From: Muscardinus avellanarius
Lineage: Eukaryota > Chordata > Mammalia > Rodentia > Gliridae
DNA length: 64,000 nucleotides
Assembly (NCBI GenBank): GCA_963383645.1
Contig: OY726560.1
Location: 153,029,488-153,093,487, forward strand
Reading direction: 5' to 3'
Of this stretch, positions 52,714 to 63,262 are shown one piece after another. Each line of letters begins with the position of its first letter. The stretch's first letter is position 1. A program made the position numbers and the translations under genes. The notes beneath the pieces were generated by a model that was not told where the DNA came from, made no database searches, and saw only the letters and a list, made by a program, of their open reading frames with translations.

Positions 52714-53102
52714 CCTGGTTTTAATATCTTCTTTCTTGATCTGACCAAGGGCAGGTCTAGGCTGATCCCCACCGCTCCACCCTCTGACGTCCTCAACCAT
52801 CCTCCACAGAGACAAACTGCAGAAAATAAAGTGTGCATTTATGAACAGCTAAAACTGGGAAACAACTTGGTACCCAGTACAGTTATTCAATATGATAACT
52901 AGTCTTGGGAAATACTCTTGCTATGCTACCATTAGGGTTTTTTTTTAAGCAGTTTCAAAAAGAGTATGTATCATATTTATGATTCCAGCTTTGCTTTTGT
53001 GAGCCTTAAGTTTATAAGTACATATTTACCCAGATATCAACTAGGGTGTCCCTGCCTCTTAGACAGCTGAAACCCATACCTGGTGGATCTCTGACGTTCA
53101 CC

Positions 53103-53215
53103 CCAAAGTTTATCACTATGTTGCTGAGCTCTCTCTAAGTTTCTAAGGCTGATCTCGAGCCTGCCATCCTCCTGTCTCAGTCTCCTAGGCACTGGGAATC
53201 CAGGCATGTGCAAGA
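53103..53215 (-). repeat. Partial SINE (B1-like half), old
   Basis: 'gctgagctctctctaagttt' to 'aatccaggcatgtgcaag'. Confidence 0.65.
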
Positions 53216-53351
53216 GTAGACTTTTCTCCTTACAGTTTCTAGATGCCCTTGGAGCTGGAGGACAGAAAGTAATAAGGAAGCTCTGGGGAGGGCGAGGGAC
53301 GAGTCATCATTTCACTCTGCAGAGCTGTCAGGTTCCCAGCGAAGGGTGATG

Positions 53352-53588
53352 CTTTTTTTTTTTTTTTTTTTTTTTTCTTTTGGTGGTACTGGGGACTGAA
53401 CCCAGGGGCATTCTACTTCCGAGCTACACCCCCAGCCCTATTTTTTAATCTTTATTTTGAAACAGGTTCTCACTGAGTTGCAAAGGGCCTCCCTAAGTAA
53501 CGGAGGCTGGCCACGAACCGAACCGCGATCTTCCAGTCTCAGCCTCCCGAATGCTGGGATTACAAGCATGCGCCACCACACCCAGCTG
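53352..53588 (-). repeat. Dimeric SINE, type i
   Basis: 24-base poly-T, 'ggtggtactggggactgaac', end 'gccaccacacccagct'. Contains a small duplication 'cgaaccgaacc'. Confidence 0.9.
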
Positions 53589-54199
53589 GGCACTGCTTAC
53601 GAAGACCCTTAGCAGAGCAGAAAGCGGGCGACTTTCTACTTCCTGGAAGAGGGCTGTTTGTTTGTATTAAAACAGGAACATGATAACAGAGCTATAAATA
53701 AGTAGCTCCTTTCTCAGCCAGGCAAGATAGGGAGCTGGAACAGCCGGATTCATCCCCTGGAGGGAGAAGCCAAGGTCTCCTGCCTGCCTGGGAATTGTAG
53801 CTGGCTTGGGTCACGGGTTTGGTGAACCTGAGCTCACTCTCAATGAGCAATGAAGCCCACACCTAGTGGGGTCGCCCACGCCCTCCGGGGACGCAGACCC
53901 GGCAGCCAGAGCCTGTATGTCTGCAGGGCCATCGCATAGAGGGACGGACACTTCTGACTGGAGCTGTCTGCTCTGTTCTGGAGAAGCAGCTCCGAGCCTG
54001 CAGAGGCTGCCTCTTGGAGCAAGCTCTTGCCCCGCTGGTGCTGGCCCCAGCTGCCTTTGGCAGTGAGATGCTGGTACATCCTTGCCCTCCAGGCCTTAAC
54101 TTCTCATCCGAAAGGAGGCATGGGAGAGGATGACCTACAGGCTTCTTCCAGCACTAGCAATCCTTATTATTCTATGCAAAAGAAAATTTGAAATTCATT

Positions 54200-54204
<5 letters not shown>

Positions 54205-54238
<34 letters not shown>

Positions 54239-54436
54239 TACTGGGGATAGAAGCCAGGGGCATTCTATTTTCGAGTTATACCCCAGCCCCTATTTTTTAT
54301 TCTTTATTCTGAAACAAGGTCTCACTAAGTTACAGAGGGCCTCACTAAGTAGCTGAGGTTGGCTGCGAACCTGTGATCCTCCTGTCTCAGCCTCCCAAAT
54401 ACTGGGGTTACAAGCGTGTACCACCATACCCGGCAT
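54205..54436 (-). repeat. Dimeric SINE, type i, with (GT)n tail
   Basis: 16 GT repeats, 'ggtactggggatagaagcca', end 'ccaccatacccggcatt'. Confidence 0.88.
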
Positions 54437-54530
54437 TCATTAAACTTTTGAAGCAGACACTTTTCTATCACATTACAGAAAAGAGGACTCTCTTTTTCTA
54501 TAGAAAATAAAAATCTAATAGAAACCCAGG

Positions 54531-54726
54531 CAGCCAGGCGTGGTGGTGGACACTTGTAATCCCAGCATTTGGGAGGCTGAGACAGGAGGATCATGGTTCA
54601 TGGACAGCCTCAGCTACTACTTAGGCCCTTTGCAACTCAGTGAGACCCTGTTAAAAATAAAGAATAAAAAATAAAGCTGTGGTGTATCTTGGAGAATGCC
54701 CCTGGGTTCCATTCCTAGTACCACAG

Positions 54727-54758
<32 letters not shown>

Positions 54759-54945
54759 GAAAAGAAAAAAAGAAACCCAGGCATGGCGGTGCACTCCTAT
54801 AATCCTAGGACTTCGGAGGTTGAGACGGGAGGATCACAGCTTTGAGGATAATCTCAGCAATTTAGGGAGAACTGTTTCACAATTAAAAAAATAAAATAGG
54901 GCTGGGAGTGTAGCTCAGTGGTGTACCCCAGCAGTGCCAGGCTAC
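54531..54945 (+). repeat. Two SINEs, the younger inserted in the start of the older
   Basis: Young copy 54531-54770, with an AAAAG-rich tail, sits between two copies of 'gaaacccaggca'. The older copy continues from 54782 ('ggcggtgcactcctataatc') to about 54945. Confidence 0.82.
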
Positions 54946-55079
54946 CACAGCCCAAACCTGGACATTCACCCCTGCTCCCGATCAAAGAAGGGGATCCCAT
55001 AAACTGAGACCTCCTAAGTTAGTTGTCAAAAACTACCCTATGCTCTGCTATAGAACTAAAGGAAGGAGAGATAGAAAAT

Positions 55080-55080
<1 letters not shown>

Positions 55081-55124
<44 letters not shown>

Positions 55125-55285
55125 GGGGATGGAACTCAGGGGCATTCTATCTCTGAGCTACATCCCCAGCCCTTTTTATTTTGAAATAGGGTCTAAGTTG
55201 ATTAGGCTCTCCTCAAATCTGTGATGCTCCTGCCTCAACCTCCCAAACACTGGGATGACAGGCATGCACCACCACATCCAGCCAG
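55081..55285 (-). repeat. Dimeric SINE, type i, with (GT)n tail, internally deleted
   Basis: 20 GT repeats, 'tactggggatggaactcagg', shortened B1-like half, end 'caccacatccagcc'. Confidence 0.85.
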
Positions 55286-55650
55286 GACATTCTTTGTACA
55301 AAAATCTTCCCAGGGGTATCACGACGCTGTTCTTCAAGTGCAGGTCTCCATCCCTCTTGTTCTCTGATGGACTTTGGCGAACACACCTCACCTCACCTCT
55401 CTGGACTTTGGCTGTTCATTGATCAAACAAAACACAAAACCACACCCCCCGAGCTTTGCTGTCGGTAGTCAGGAGCACAGGAGCACCCGGCTGTGCTTGG
55501 CACACCCAGCTCGTTACTGGCGGAGTCTGTGAGTGAGTTAATGGCTGCCCGCGTTCACTTTCAGCCTCGTCTGTGGCTCTGATGATGTGAAACCAACACG
55601 CCAGTGCAAAATACATTTTCTCTCAAACAATTGTCTTTTAAAACAGGAGA

Positions 55651-55873
55651 CAAAGCCAGGAGTGGTGGCGCACGCTTGTAATCCCAATACTTGGGAGACT
55701 GAGATGGGAGGATCGCAGGTCCATGGCCAGCCTCAGCTACTTAGTGAGGCCCTCTGCAACTTAATGAGACCCTGCCTCAAAGTAAAGAATAAAAAATAGG
55801 GCTGGGGGTGTCACTTGGAATTAGAATGCCCCTGGGTTCAATCTCCAGTACTACAAAAAATAAAATGAAATAA
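55651..55873 (+). repeat. Dimeric SINE, type i
   Basis: 'agccaggagtggtggcgcac' start, ID-like half 'ggtgtcacttggaattag', A-rich tail. Flanked by 'agacaa'-type direct repeats. Confidence 0.86.
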
Positions 55874-55884
55874 AGTAGAAGACA

Positions 55885-56090
55885 AGCCAGGTGTGGTGGT
55901 GCACACTTGTAATCCTAGTACTTGGGAGGCCGAGACAGGAGGATCGCAGGTTCAAAGCCAGCCTCAGCAACTTGTGAGGCCCTCTGCAACTTAGACCCTG
56001 TTTCAAAATAAAGAATAAAATAGAGGTGAGGGTATAGCTCAGAGGTAGAATGCCCCTCTACCACAAAAAATAAAGTAAAAACAGAAGACA
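55885..56090 (+). repeat. Dimeric SINE, type i, right half shortened
   Basis: 'agccaggtgtggtggtgcac' start. Ends 'gaatgcccctctaccac' with part of the B-box region deleted. Confidence 0.84.
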
Positions 56091-56138
56091 AATGAACTTT
56101 ATATTTTATCTTAAAATTGGAACAAACTCAAAATTTGG

Positions 56139-56319
56139 GGGGAATACTAGGGATTGGACCCAGGAACATTCTACCTCTGAGGTATGCCCCACCCCTATTA
56201 TATTTTTTATTTTGAAAAAAGTCTCCCTAAGTTGCTGAAGTTGGCCTTGAATTGAGATCCTCCTGTCTCAGCCTCCCGAGCACTGGGATCACAGGAGGAT
56301 ATCACCATGCCTAGTGAAT
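56139..56319 (-). repeat. Dimeric SINE, older
   Basis: 'aatactagggattggaccca' to 'atatcaccatgcctagtg'. Confidence 0.8.
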
Positions 56320-56499
56320 TCAGTATACATTTGAGGGAAGAGTTCCATTTTACCTAGCTTTTTAAGCACAAGCAGGTTCTCCAGGCTTCCTCTGGGAGCA
56401 CAGGCTGTTTAATTTCCTTTCTATAATTTCCTCTTCTGTTAACCAGAATCGCTTCAGGTGTTTGCACTCAAGAGTTATGAGAAGAGTTGGTAGGACAGT

Positions 56500-56875
56500 A
56501 ACCACAGGCCCCTTAGCTGAGAGCCAGCTTCACCAGCTGATACCCATGTCCGACCCCCACTTAGGGACTCCATGTGATCCCATTTGGAGTTAGTGTTCCC
56601 CAGCCCTCGTGCTGTAGACATGGCAGCTGTGCTGAAGCAGGGCTCAGTTGCTGAGGAGGGATCTTGGAGACTATATGTGTCCCTCACCCTGAGCACCATA
56701 CCCTCTCTCCCTCTGCTTCTGGCCCCCAACATGGGAGAGCAGAGTCCCTCCACTTGAGACCTGCCCTGAGCTATGCAGACCTGGGACCTGGCCTAACATG
56801 GATTGGAGCCTCTGAAACCTCCAGAACTGTGAGCAAATAAATCTTCCTCTAAGTCGTGGTCGTCAGGTGTTTGGG
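56500..56875 (+). repeat. MaLR-type LTR remnant
   Basis: 'gacctggcctaacatggatt' followed by 'ccagaactgtgagcaaataa' and 'gtcgtggtcgtcaggtgttt' marks the R-U5 end of a MaLR/MLT-class LTR. The 5' part is poorly preserved. Confidence 0.55.
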
Positions 56876-57382
56876 GTCAGCGCAGTGAGAATGCCAAAGG
56901 AAATGGCGAGCATATCGCATATTTTAGGGGAACTGTTGCCACTCAAGTGTCCTGGTCTGCTTGACAACCTTGTTCCATGCCAATAAACAGGCACCCTGGT
57001 TTTATAGAGACAGCCTTGTGTGTGGTAGCCTATGAGTTTGGTTAATGTGAGTTTCCCCAGAGATACAGATATCCCTCAGCATGTCAGTACATTGGGTCTT
57101 GAGTTGAATCCACCAAGATGACTAGCTTGTGTGTATATCAAGACTTACCTGGGAAACACTTCCCTCTGCACTGGCAGGAAAGAGGCAGGGGTCAGGCTCT
57201 GAACACCTGGCTGGAATTCAAGTCCCACCCATTGGTGTGATGTGTACCCTTTGGCCCCATCCTGACCTCCCCGAGCCTCTGTTTTCTCACCTGCTAATGG
57301 GTGACGATACATCTGACTTCGTTGGTTTACTACAAGGATTGTGCATAAAACCAAACACATACCACGTACAGGTTGAGTCCTC

Positions 57383-57434
57383 TCAAAGGTAGAATGCCCC
57401 TGGTTGTAACTCAAAGGTTTAATCCTTAGCACGA
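57383..57434 (+). repeat. ID-like SINE fragment
   Basis: 'aggtagaatgcccctggttg' and 'tttaatccttagcac' with a GA-rich tail. Confidence 0.6.
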
Positions 57435-58189
57435 GAGAGAGAGAAGAGGAGAGGGACTTTTTTACGACCTTATTTACAAAGGGCCAGCCTGGAACTGTTG
57501 GTTCTCAGTCCTGGGGGCTCAAATGAACAGCACTTGCCTGTGCCAAGGACCTGGGGCTCCAAATGTAGTGTGTGCATGTCCATGAGCTTTGGAGCCGGTG
57601 TTTCCTGAGGGCAACTGGCTGCGGGATGGTCCTGAGCGAGATGGGGAGGGGTGGGGTTCAAGTTAATCAAGCTAATTAACCAAACCCATCCTCCCGGCAA
57701 ACCTCCCCCTTCCTTCATTGTGTCTCTGCTCCTGGCCAGGCCCTCTGTGTCCTCTTTATTTAGATGCCTGGCACTTTAACACAGCAGCAACCGCAAGTGG
57801 CCAGGCAGGCCCTGCACGCAACACCTTTCTCCCTTCTGCGCTCCTGAAGATCTGGCTCAGGTCAAACCACCTGTTCTGAGCGCTGTGCGTGCCACGGCCT
57901 CCCAAAGGCCTCTTTCTGGGCATTATATTCTTCCTCATTTCTTCTGACCCAATTCTTCCCCTTCTCTCTGTCAGGGCTTTTTCCAGGTTATGTCTGTCTT
58001 TTGAAGATTTGACTCTCCGTGTCCAACCTGGCTCACCCAAGCTCTTTTGCTTAGGAAAACTCCGCGATCTTTAGAATGGAGGCAAATGTTCTTCTTTTTC
58101 ATCCCTCCAAACCCTCATTGTACAGAAACCTCATGTTGATAAACACAAAAGAAGTGGTTTCTAGAAAGTTTTCTCCTGGTGGTGGAATT

Positions 58190-58650
58190 TTTTTTTAACA
58201 ATATCTTATGCAAAACCCCAAGATGTGACACATATTTTAAAAAGTTAAGAATAAACTTACATAATATAAAATTAGCCATTTTCAAGTGTACAGGTCGGTG
58301 GCATCTGGTATACTCGCAATGCTAGGCAAATACGACCTCTGTTTAGTTCAAAAACACTTTCATCGCCGCAAAATAAAATCATGTCCCGTTAAGCAGCTAT
58401 GCTTTCTTTCCCCAGCCCCTGGCAACCGCCAGTCTGGTTTCTGTCTTTGTGATTTGCCCATTCTGAGTATTTCAAATAAATGGAATCATACAATGCGTGA
58501 CCTTTTATGTCTGGCTTCTTTCACTTAACCTGATGTGTTTGAGGTTCATCAGAGTTGTGGCCTGTATCCATGCCTTTATATGTCTGAATAATACTCCACA
58601 GTGTAGTTAGACCATGATGAGTTCATTCACTTCACTGTTGAGACATACGC
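58190..58650 (-). repeat. Old L1 3' region, antisense
   Basis: 'ttagccattttcaagtgtac', 'ccagcccctggcaaccgcca', 'aaataaatggaatcatacaa' and 'tgaataatactccacagtgt' on the plus strand are the hallmark order of antisense old L1M-type 3' ends. Confidence 0.75.
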
Positions 58651-58738
58651 ACTTGTGCTCTGTTTGAACCCAAAATGGTACCTGGGTGACCCCCCTGAAT
58701 CTAGCTTTCCCCTGGAGGCGCCTCAAATATATCCAAGG

Positions 58739-58903
58739 ATGTAATGCTAGTACTTGGGAGGCTGAGACAGGAGGATCCGGGTTTGCGGCCAGCACTCAGC
58801 TACTTAGTGAGGCCCTCCACAACTTAGTGAGACCTGATTTCAAATAAAGAATAAAAAAGAAATAGGACTGGAGGTGTAGCTTGAAGGTAGATACCTGGTC
58901 TCC
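58739..58903 (+). repeat. Dimeric SINE, 5'-truncated
   Basis: Starts inside the B1-like half ('gtaatgctagtacttgggag'). The ID-like half is cut after 'gtagcttgaaggtag'. Confidence 0.82.
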
Positions 58904-59400
58904 AGGGGCCTTTAAGGAAATGCTAATTGGCTTCCCTGAAGGGCCCACAGTCCACCAGGCCCCAGGCCTCCTCCCCCAGTGGGCTGGCCTGTCCAAAATC
59001 TGAGCATGCCTGTTGCTTTACATGACTTCACTAGTAGAAACTCAAGCCGCGCCCAGCTAAGTGGATTCTGCACACACCATCGACAGGTGCCAGCTGCACG
59101 TCATGTGTTTCCACAAGTTTTCTTTGTCTTCCCATGGTATTTGTCCTGGAACCTGCCCAGGTCCATACAGAAGGGCCTGAAAACATTTCACTCCTTTCTA
59201 GAAAGAGATGCTGCTCCCGGCCCATGGCATGGAGGCGAGCCAATGACTCGGCTGCTCTCCTGGGTTGACAGTCCTGGCCCATTGGTGCGACCAATCACAG
59301 GGCAGGGCCGCTTGGGTGTGATAAGCCTTTTCTGAAAGGAGCCCCGCTGATGTAATGATGGGAAAATCCTCCATGTGAAAGGCCTGGGAGGGATGGGCTG

Positions 59401-59655
59401 GGAAGTGCAGATTCCACGTGGGCAGGAAGGCTTGGATAATCTCTGCGCCGCCGCTGCCGCAGCCCAGGTATGAAGCACAGCTGGTTTGTGTCCGGGCCAG
59501 GGTGGAGCCGGATTGTTTGCCCGACTGGTTGAGGTGCCCTGGGCCTCGGCTTATTCCTCCCCTGCTTCTGAATGGAGGAGGAGAGAGTCCAGTTGCTGAA
59601 AAGCAGACTTTCTGTAGGCCGGCCACAGCATCCGAATTCCTAGCCAGCCGCAAAG
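59401..59655 (+). promoter_or_regulatory. TACC2: Probable TACC2 promoter / 5' non-coding exon
   Basis: GC-richer, repeat-free segment about 2 kb upstream of the first coding exon, including 'tgcgccgccgctgccgcagc'. Two good donor-like sequences occur: 'gcccag|gtatga' near 59467 and 'gcaaag|gtaagg' at 59655/59656. An upstream CCAAT ('gaccaatcacag', about 59290) and a GATA-type 'cttggataatc' are present. Assignment is by position only; no transcript evidence. Confidence 0.38.
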
Positions 59656-61573
59656 GTAAGGAGTCGTGCAGCCCCATTTGTAGTCTGGGGAAAGCCACGC
59701 GGGGGATTGCAGGGTCCCCAGGAGAGGGATCCAGACACAGCCAGGCCTCCCCTGTGCTGACCTGCAATTTCCACCTCACCAGAGGGGTTTGCCAAAAGCT
59801 ACGTGGATACCCTGATTTGTAACAAAATGACTCAACTTATTTGGTGAACCATAATTTCATATGGTTCAAAGTAATATTAATTATAGTTGCATAACTTAGA
59901 ATTATGAGTTCCATATGGGTCAATGTGGCAGATGCAGGGAGGTGAAGAACCGGTACGGGCATAATGATTGTAACACTCAACGTTGGTTTCTGGTGAGGAA
60001 TCATCTCCCAAGGAACAGAAAAACACACACACGGAAGTGATCCATAAGTGAATGAAGATTTTGCATTCTCCCAGCGAAAAGTGAGGGGGAGACTGTGTGG
60101 GGTGGGAGTGTATCCAAATCACACAAGGGCAAGGCGGTATTGAGGAACAGGATCCTCTCAACTCAAGGGTCAGGAGTGACAGAATGGAGTCACGGGTGCC
60201 AACACCCGCAGCTGTCTCAGTTCGGGGACCTTTTAGATGGACCTGCTTACAGGACTTACATTGTATTCCAATGAGTGTTCAGTACACAGAGCCCAGATCG
60301 GCTGCTCCATCCATGGTGATTGAATGAATAAGCCAGGCCAATGGGTGCACTTTACGTTTTGGGAGCACCTACTACTATGAAAACCCCATTTCTGTGGAAT
60401 AAATCTTCAATTAGAAGGCAGGCGGCTGAATCCTGTTCCCGGCTGGGCTTTCCACACTGGCTCTCTGGCAGGCTTCTAACCTCCAACCTCAGTTTCTCTA
60501 CCAGATTAGATGAATAATCACTAAGGCACCAGTCCTAAAGTCTCTGATTTTTCAAGTTTTCTGTAACTTAGTTGCTTCAGAAAAACCGAAGATAGATGGG
60601 CAGGGTGGTGCCTGTCTATAATCTCAGTACTTGGGAGGCTGAGACAGGAGGATCAGAGGTTCAAGGACAGCCTCGGCAATGTAGCGAGACTCCCGGTAAT
60701 TTAGAGACCCTGTCTTAAAAACAGTTAAATAGGGTTAGGAGTGTAGCTCAGAGGTAGGATGACCCTGGGCTCAATCCTCAGTACCATAAAAAAGAAAGGG
60801 AAGGAAAGGGAAGGAAGGAAGGGGAAAGGGCTGATAACAACTCAGTCCTGTATGTTGTAGGGTTTCCTGACTGAGGTGTGTCACAACACAGGCCCCAGGC
60901 TTCTCTGTGAACGGTGTGTGAAGCCACCTTCTTACGATGATCATTACTAGATGTGTCTCTAGTGAGCCCTATGACACCATTCTAGCTGTCTCGGCAGCTT
61001 CACAGGATGATTTATTCCACGTCTGGCCCCAGCTACCTATTTTCCTCAGCAAGAAAACCATTCTGCCTTCATAAAAATATACGCAGGAGTGAGACTGACT
61101 GGATGAAAGTGTTTGGAGTAAGAGCCACGAAGCCATCTGCTGTCGAAGAGCAGAGATTTCACTGCCACGGCTCTCCGCCGTCACCGCAGCGAGGCCCAAC
61201 CGCGGCGCTGTGAAACAGAGCGCTCCGATGCGGCGCCCCCAGCAATTTGGCAAACGAGTCCCTTTTGTCATTCCATTTGTATATGGACGCGTATGTGTGT
61301 ACACTGGCGTTAACTCAGACTCAGGAACAAACTTGCCTTCCAGAAACGTCTGCCAACCCCAGGGTGGGGAGTAAAAACACCAGCCCGTTCTGGGAAAGAA
61401 GTCTGGGTGGCACGTTGCAAATGAAAACCCTTCAAAAGTAATTTTCCATGATGTGTCTGCAGAGATAAATCTTGCGTGTCATCTCTCTCGCGAGCCTGGG
61501 GAGATGTGCGGATAGAGAGCGCCTCGGCTGTCCTTCCGTGGGACGGATGCTGACCCCCTTCCGCTTCTTCCAG
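59656..61573 (+). other. Putative TACC2 first intron
   Basis: Contains one SINE (60597-60830). The remainder has no recognisable repeat. The 3' end is a good acceptor: pyrimidine-rich 'cccccttccgcttcttccag' at 61554-61573. Confidence 0.45.
60597..60830 (+). repeat. Dimeric SINE, older, with (GGAA)n tail
   Basis: 'gggcagggtggtgcctgtct' start, 'gttaggagtgtagctcagag' and a tail that has become AAGG/GGAA repeats. Confidence 0.82.
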
Positions 61574-61652
61574 TCGCCTCTGACAATATCCGGAGGGCCT
61601 CTGAGCACCCTGAGTCACCATGGGCAATGAGAACAGCACCTCGGACCACCAG
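61574..61652 (+). CDS. TACC2: TACC2 first coding exon (5'UTR part plus 11 codons)
   Basis: TACC2 is a transforming acidic coiled-coil protein of the centrosome and spindle microtubule pathway, working with ch-TOG and Aurora A. This exon has an acceptor at 61571-61573, a 46-bp 5'UTR tail, the ATG at 61620 in a good context ('gtcaccATGG') and codons MGNENSTSDHQ before a GTGGGT donor at 61653. MGNENSTSD is the known N-terminus of the long TACC2 isoforms. The gene continues beyond the right edge and no further coding exon is seen to 64000. The codon count ends exactly at the exon border (phase 0). Confidence 0.85.
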
Positions 61653-61896
61653 GTGGGTACGGGCGCGTCCCCCGGCATGGCAGCTCTCCTGACTGACCTC
61701 TGCTCCTGGCATCCGGCTCCTGCCCGGGAAGGACAAGCAAGGCCCCAGCCTGTGTCCGGCCTGGGCAGGCAGCGCGACCTGTGCATCGACGGGGCATTGT
61801 TCACTGTACATTCTCAGTTCTCTTAAGACTAAAGACTGGCGCTCATTTATAGGTAGTGAATTCCTCTCTCTTTCTCTCCCTCCCCCCAACCCCCGT

Positions 61897-62017
61897 ATGT
61901 CTGTGCTACTGGGGAGTGAGCCCAGGGGCATTCTACCTCTGAGATAAACCCCCAGCCCATCTGATTTATTTTATTTTGAAACAGGGTCTCGATAGGTTGC
62001 TGAGAACCTCACTAAGC
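61897..62017 (-). repeat. Partial dimeric SINE
   Basis: ID-like half ('gctactggggagtgagccca') and linker, ending soon after 'gttgctgagaacctcact'. The B1-like end is missing. Confidence 0.78.
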
Positions 62018-62189
62018 TGACTCCCTTCACTTTTTAGCCTGTGCTTTTAAAACTGACAGAATGAGAAGCTGGCATATCTTCCCCAGACTCTGCCCGCTCC
62101 TCAATTTATGTGTATTCAGCAGAGGAAGTTAAACCCTTTCTCCCACACGCCTCCCCTGAATAGAGTTATGGCCGTGAAAAATGACATTT

Positions 62190-62420
62190 AAGCCAGGTGT
62201 GGTGGCGCACACCTGTGATCACAGTACCTGGGACACTGAGAGAGGAGGATGGCAGGTTGGGGACAGCCTCAACAAGTAGTGAGATTCTTATTGGCCTAGT
62301 GAGACCTTGTTTCAAAATAAAAATTAAAAATAGGACTGGGAGCTGGGCATGGTAGATTAGCAGTAGGCCCCCAGGTTCAATCACCAATACCACTAAAATG
62401 AATAAATAAAATAAAAAAGG
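62190..62420 (+). repeat. Dimeric SINE, older, with AAAT tail
   Basis: 'agccaggtgtggtggcgcac' start. A short extra 'gctgggcatggtag' lies in the ID-like half. Confidence 0.82.
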
Positions 62421-62439
62421 ACAAATGAGCCAGATATGC

Positions 62440-62739
62440 TTCAGTGAGTCAGTGATTCAAAGACTGTACAGCACCTCCATGCCATGGAATATTGTTCAGT
62501 AACAAAAAAAAAAAAAAAAAAAAAAAGAATGAACTATTAGCCGGGCGTGGTGGCGCACGCTTGTAATCCCAGCATTCGGGAGGCTGAGACTGGAGGATCG
62601 CAGTTCACGGACAGCCTCAGCTACTTAGTGAGGCCCTCTAGTACTCAGTGAGACCCAGTTTCAAAATAAAGAATAAAAAATAGGGCAGGGGGTGTAGCTC
62701 GGAGGTAGAATGCCCCTGGGTTCCATCCGCAGACCCGCA

Positions 62740-62770
<31 letters not shown>

Positions 62771-62840
62771 GAACTATTGATACAGCCACTCAGATGACTC
62801 TCAAGAGAATTATGCTAAGTTAAAAAAAAAGACAATGGCA
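62440..62840 (+). repeat. Old L1 3' remnant interrupted by a SINE
   Basis: 'ccatgccatggaatattgtt', then 'tgaactatt', the SINE, and 'gatacagccactcagatgac' with 'aattatgctaagttaaa' follow the order of a sense-oriented old L1M-type 3' end. Confidence 0.6.
62536..62766 (+). repeat. Dimeric SINE, type i, young-looking, with target duplication
   Basis: Near-consensus copy with a 28-base A-tail, flanked by 'atgaactatt' on both sides. Inserted into the old L1 remnant. Confidence 0.92.
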
Positions 62841-63262
62841 AGCCAGGTGTGGTGGTGCAGGCTTGTAACCCCACTATTTGCGAGGCTGAGACAGAAGGAT
62901 CGCGGGTTTAAGGCCAGCCTCTGCAACTTGTGAGGCCCTCTGCAACTTAGTGAGACCCTGTTTCAAAATAAAAAAATAAAAGCCAGGCGTGGTGGCACAT
63001 GATTGTATCCCTGTGCTTGGGAGGCTGAGACAGGAGGATTGCACAGGTTCGAAGCCATCCTCAGCTACTTAGTGAGACCCTGTTTCCGAATAAAATATAG
63101 AATAGGTCTGGGAGTATAGCCCAGAGGTAGAAAGCCTCTGGGTTCCACCCCCAGAACCACCAAAATAAATAAATAAATAAAAATTAAATTAAATTTAAAA
63201 ATAGGGCTTGGAGTGTAGCTCAGAAGTAGAATGCCCCTGGGTTCCATCCCCAGTACCCCCCC
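62841..63262 (+). repeat. Type i SINE interrupted by a type ii SINE
   Basis: Outer parts are 62841-62982 and 63196-63262 (ID-like half). The inner type ii copy, 62983-63195, has 'aggtctgggagtatagccca' and an AAAT/TTAAA tail. Confidence 0.85.

Larger units (their letters stand above)
48225..59400. other. Intergenic region between element B and the TACC2 5' end
   Basis: SINEs, microsatellites, an MaLR-type LTR remnant and an old L1 are listed separately. 48225-49040 is AT-rich with no clear identity. 50640-51380, 51610-52240, 53600-54180, 57000-57380 and 57440-58180 show no feature I can support. Confidence 0.5.

Noticed and set aside
59198..59779. 193-codon minus-strand frame at the TACC2 5' region
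   Set aside because: Lies in GC-rich probable promoter and exon sequence of the opposite strand, overlaps other open frames and has no recognisable product.
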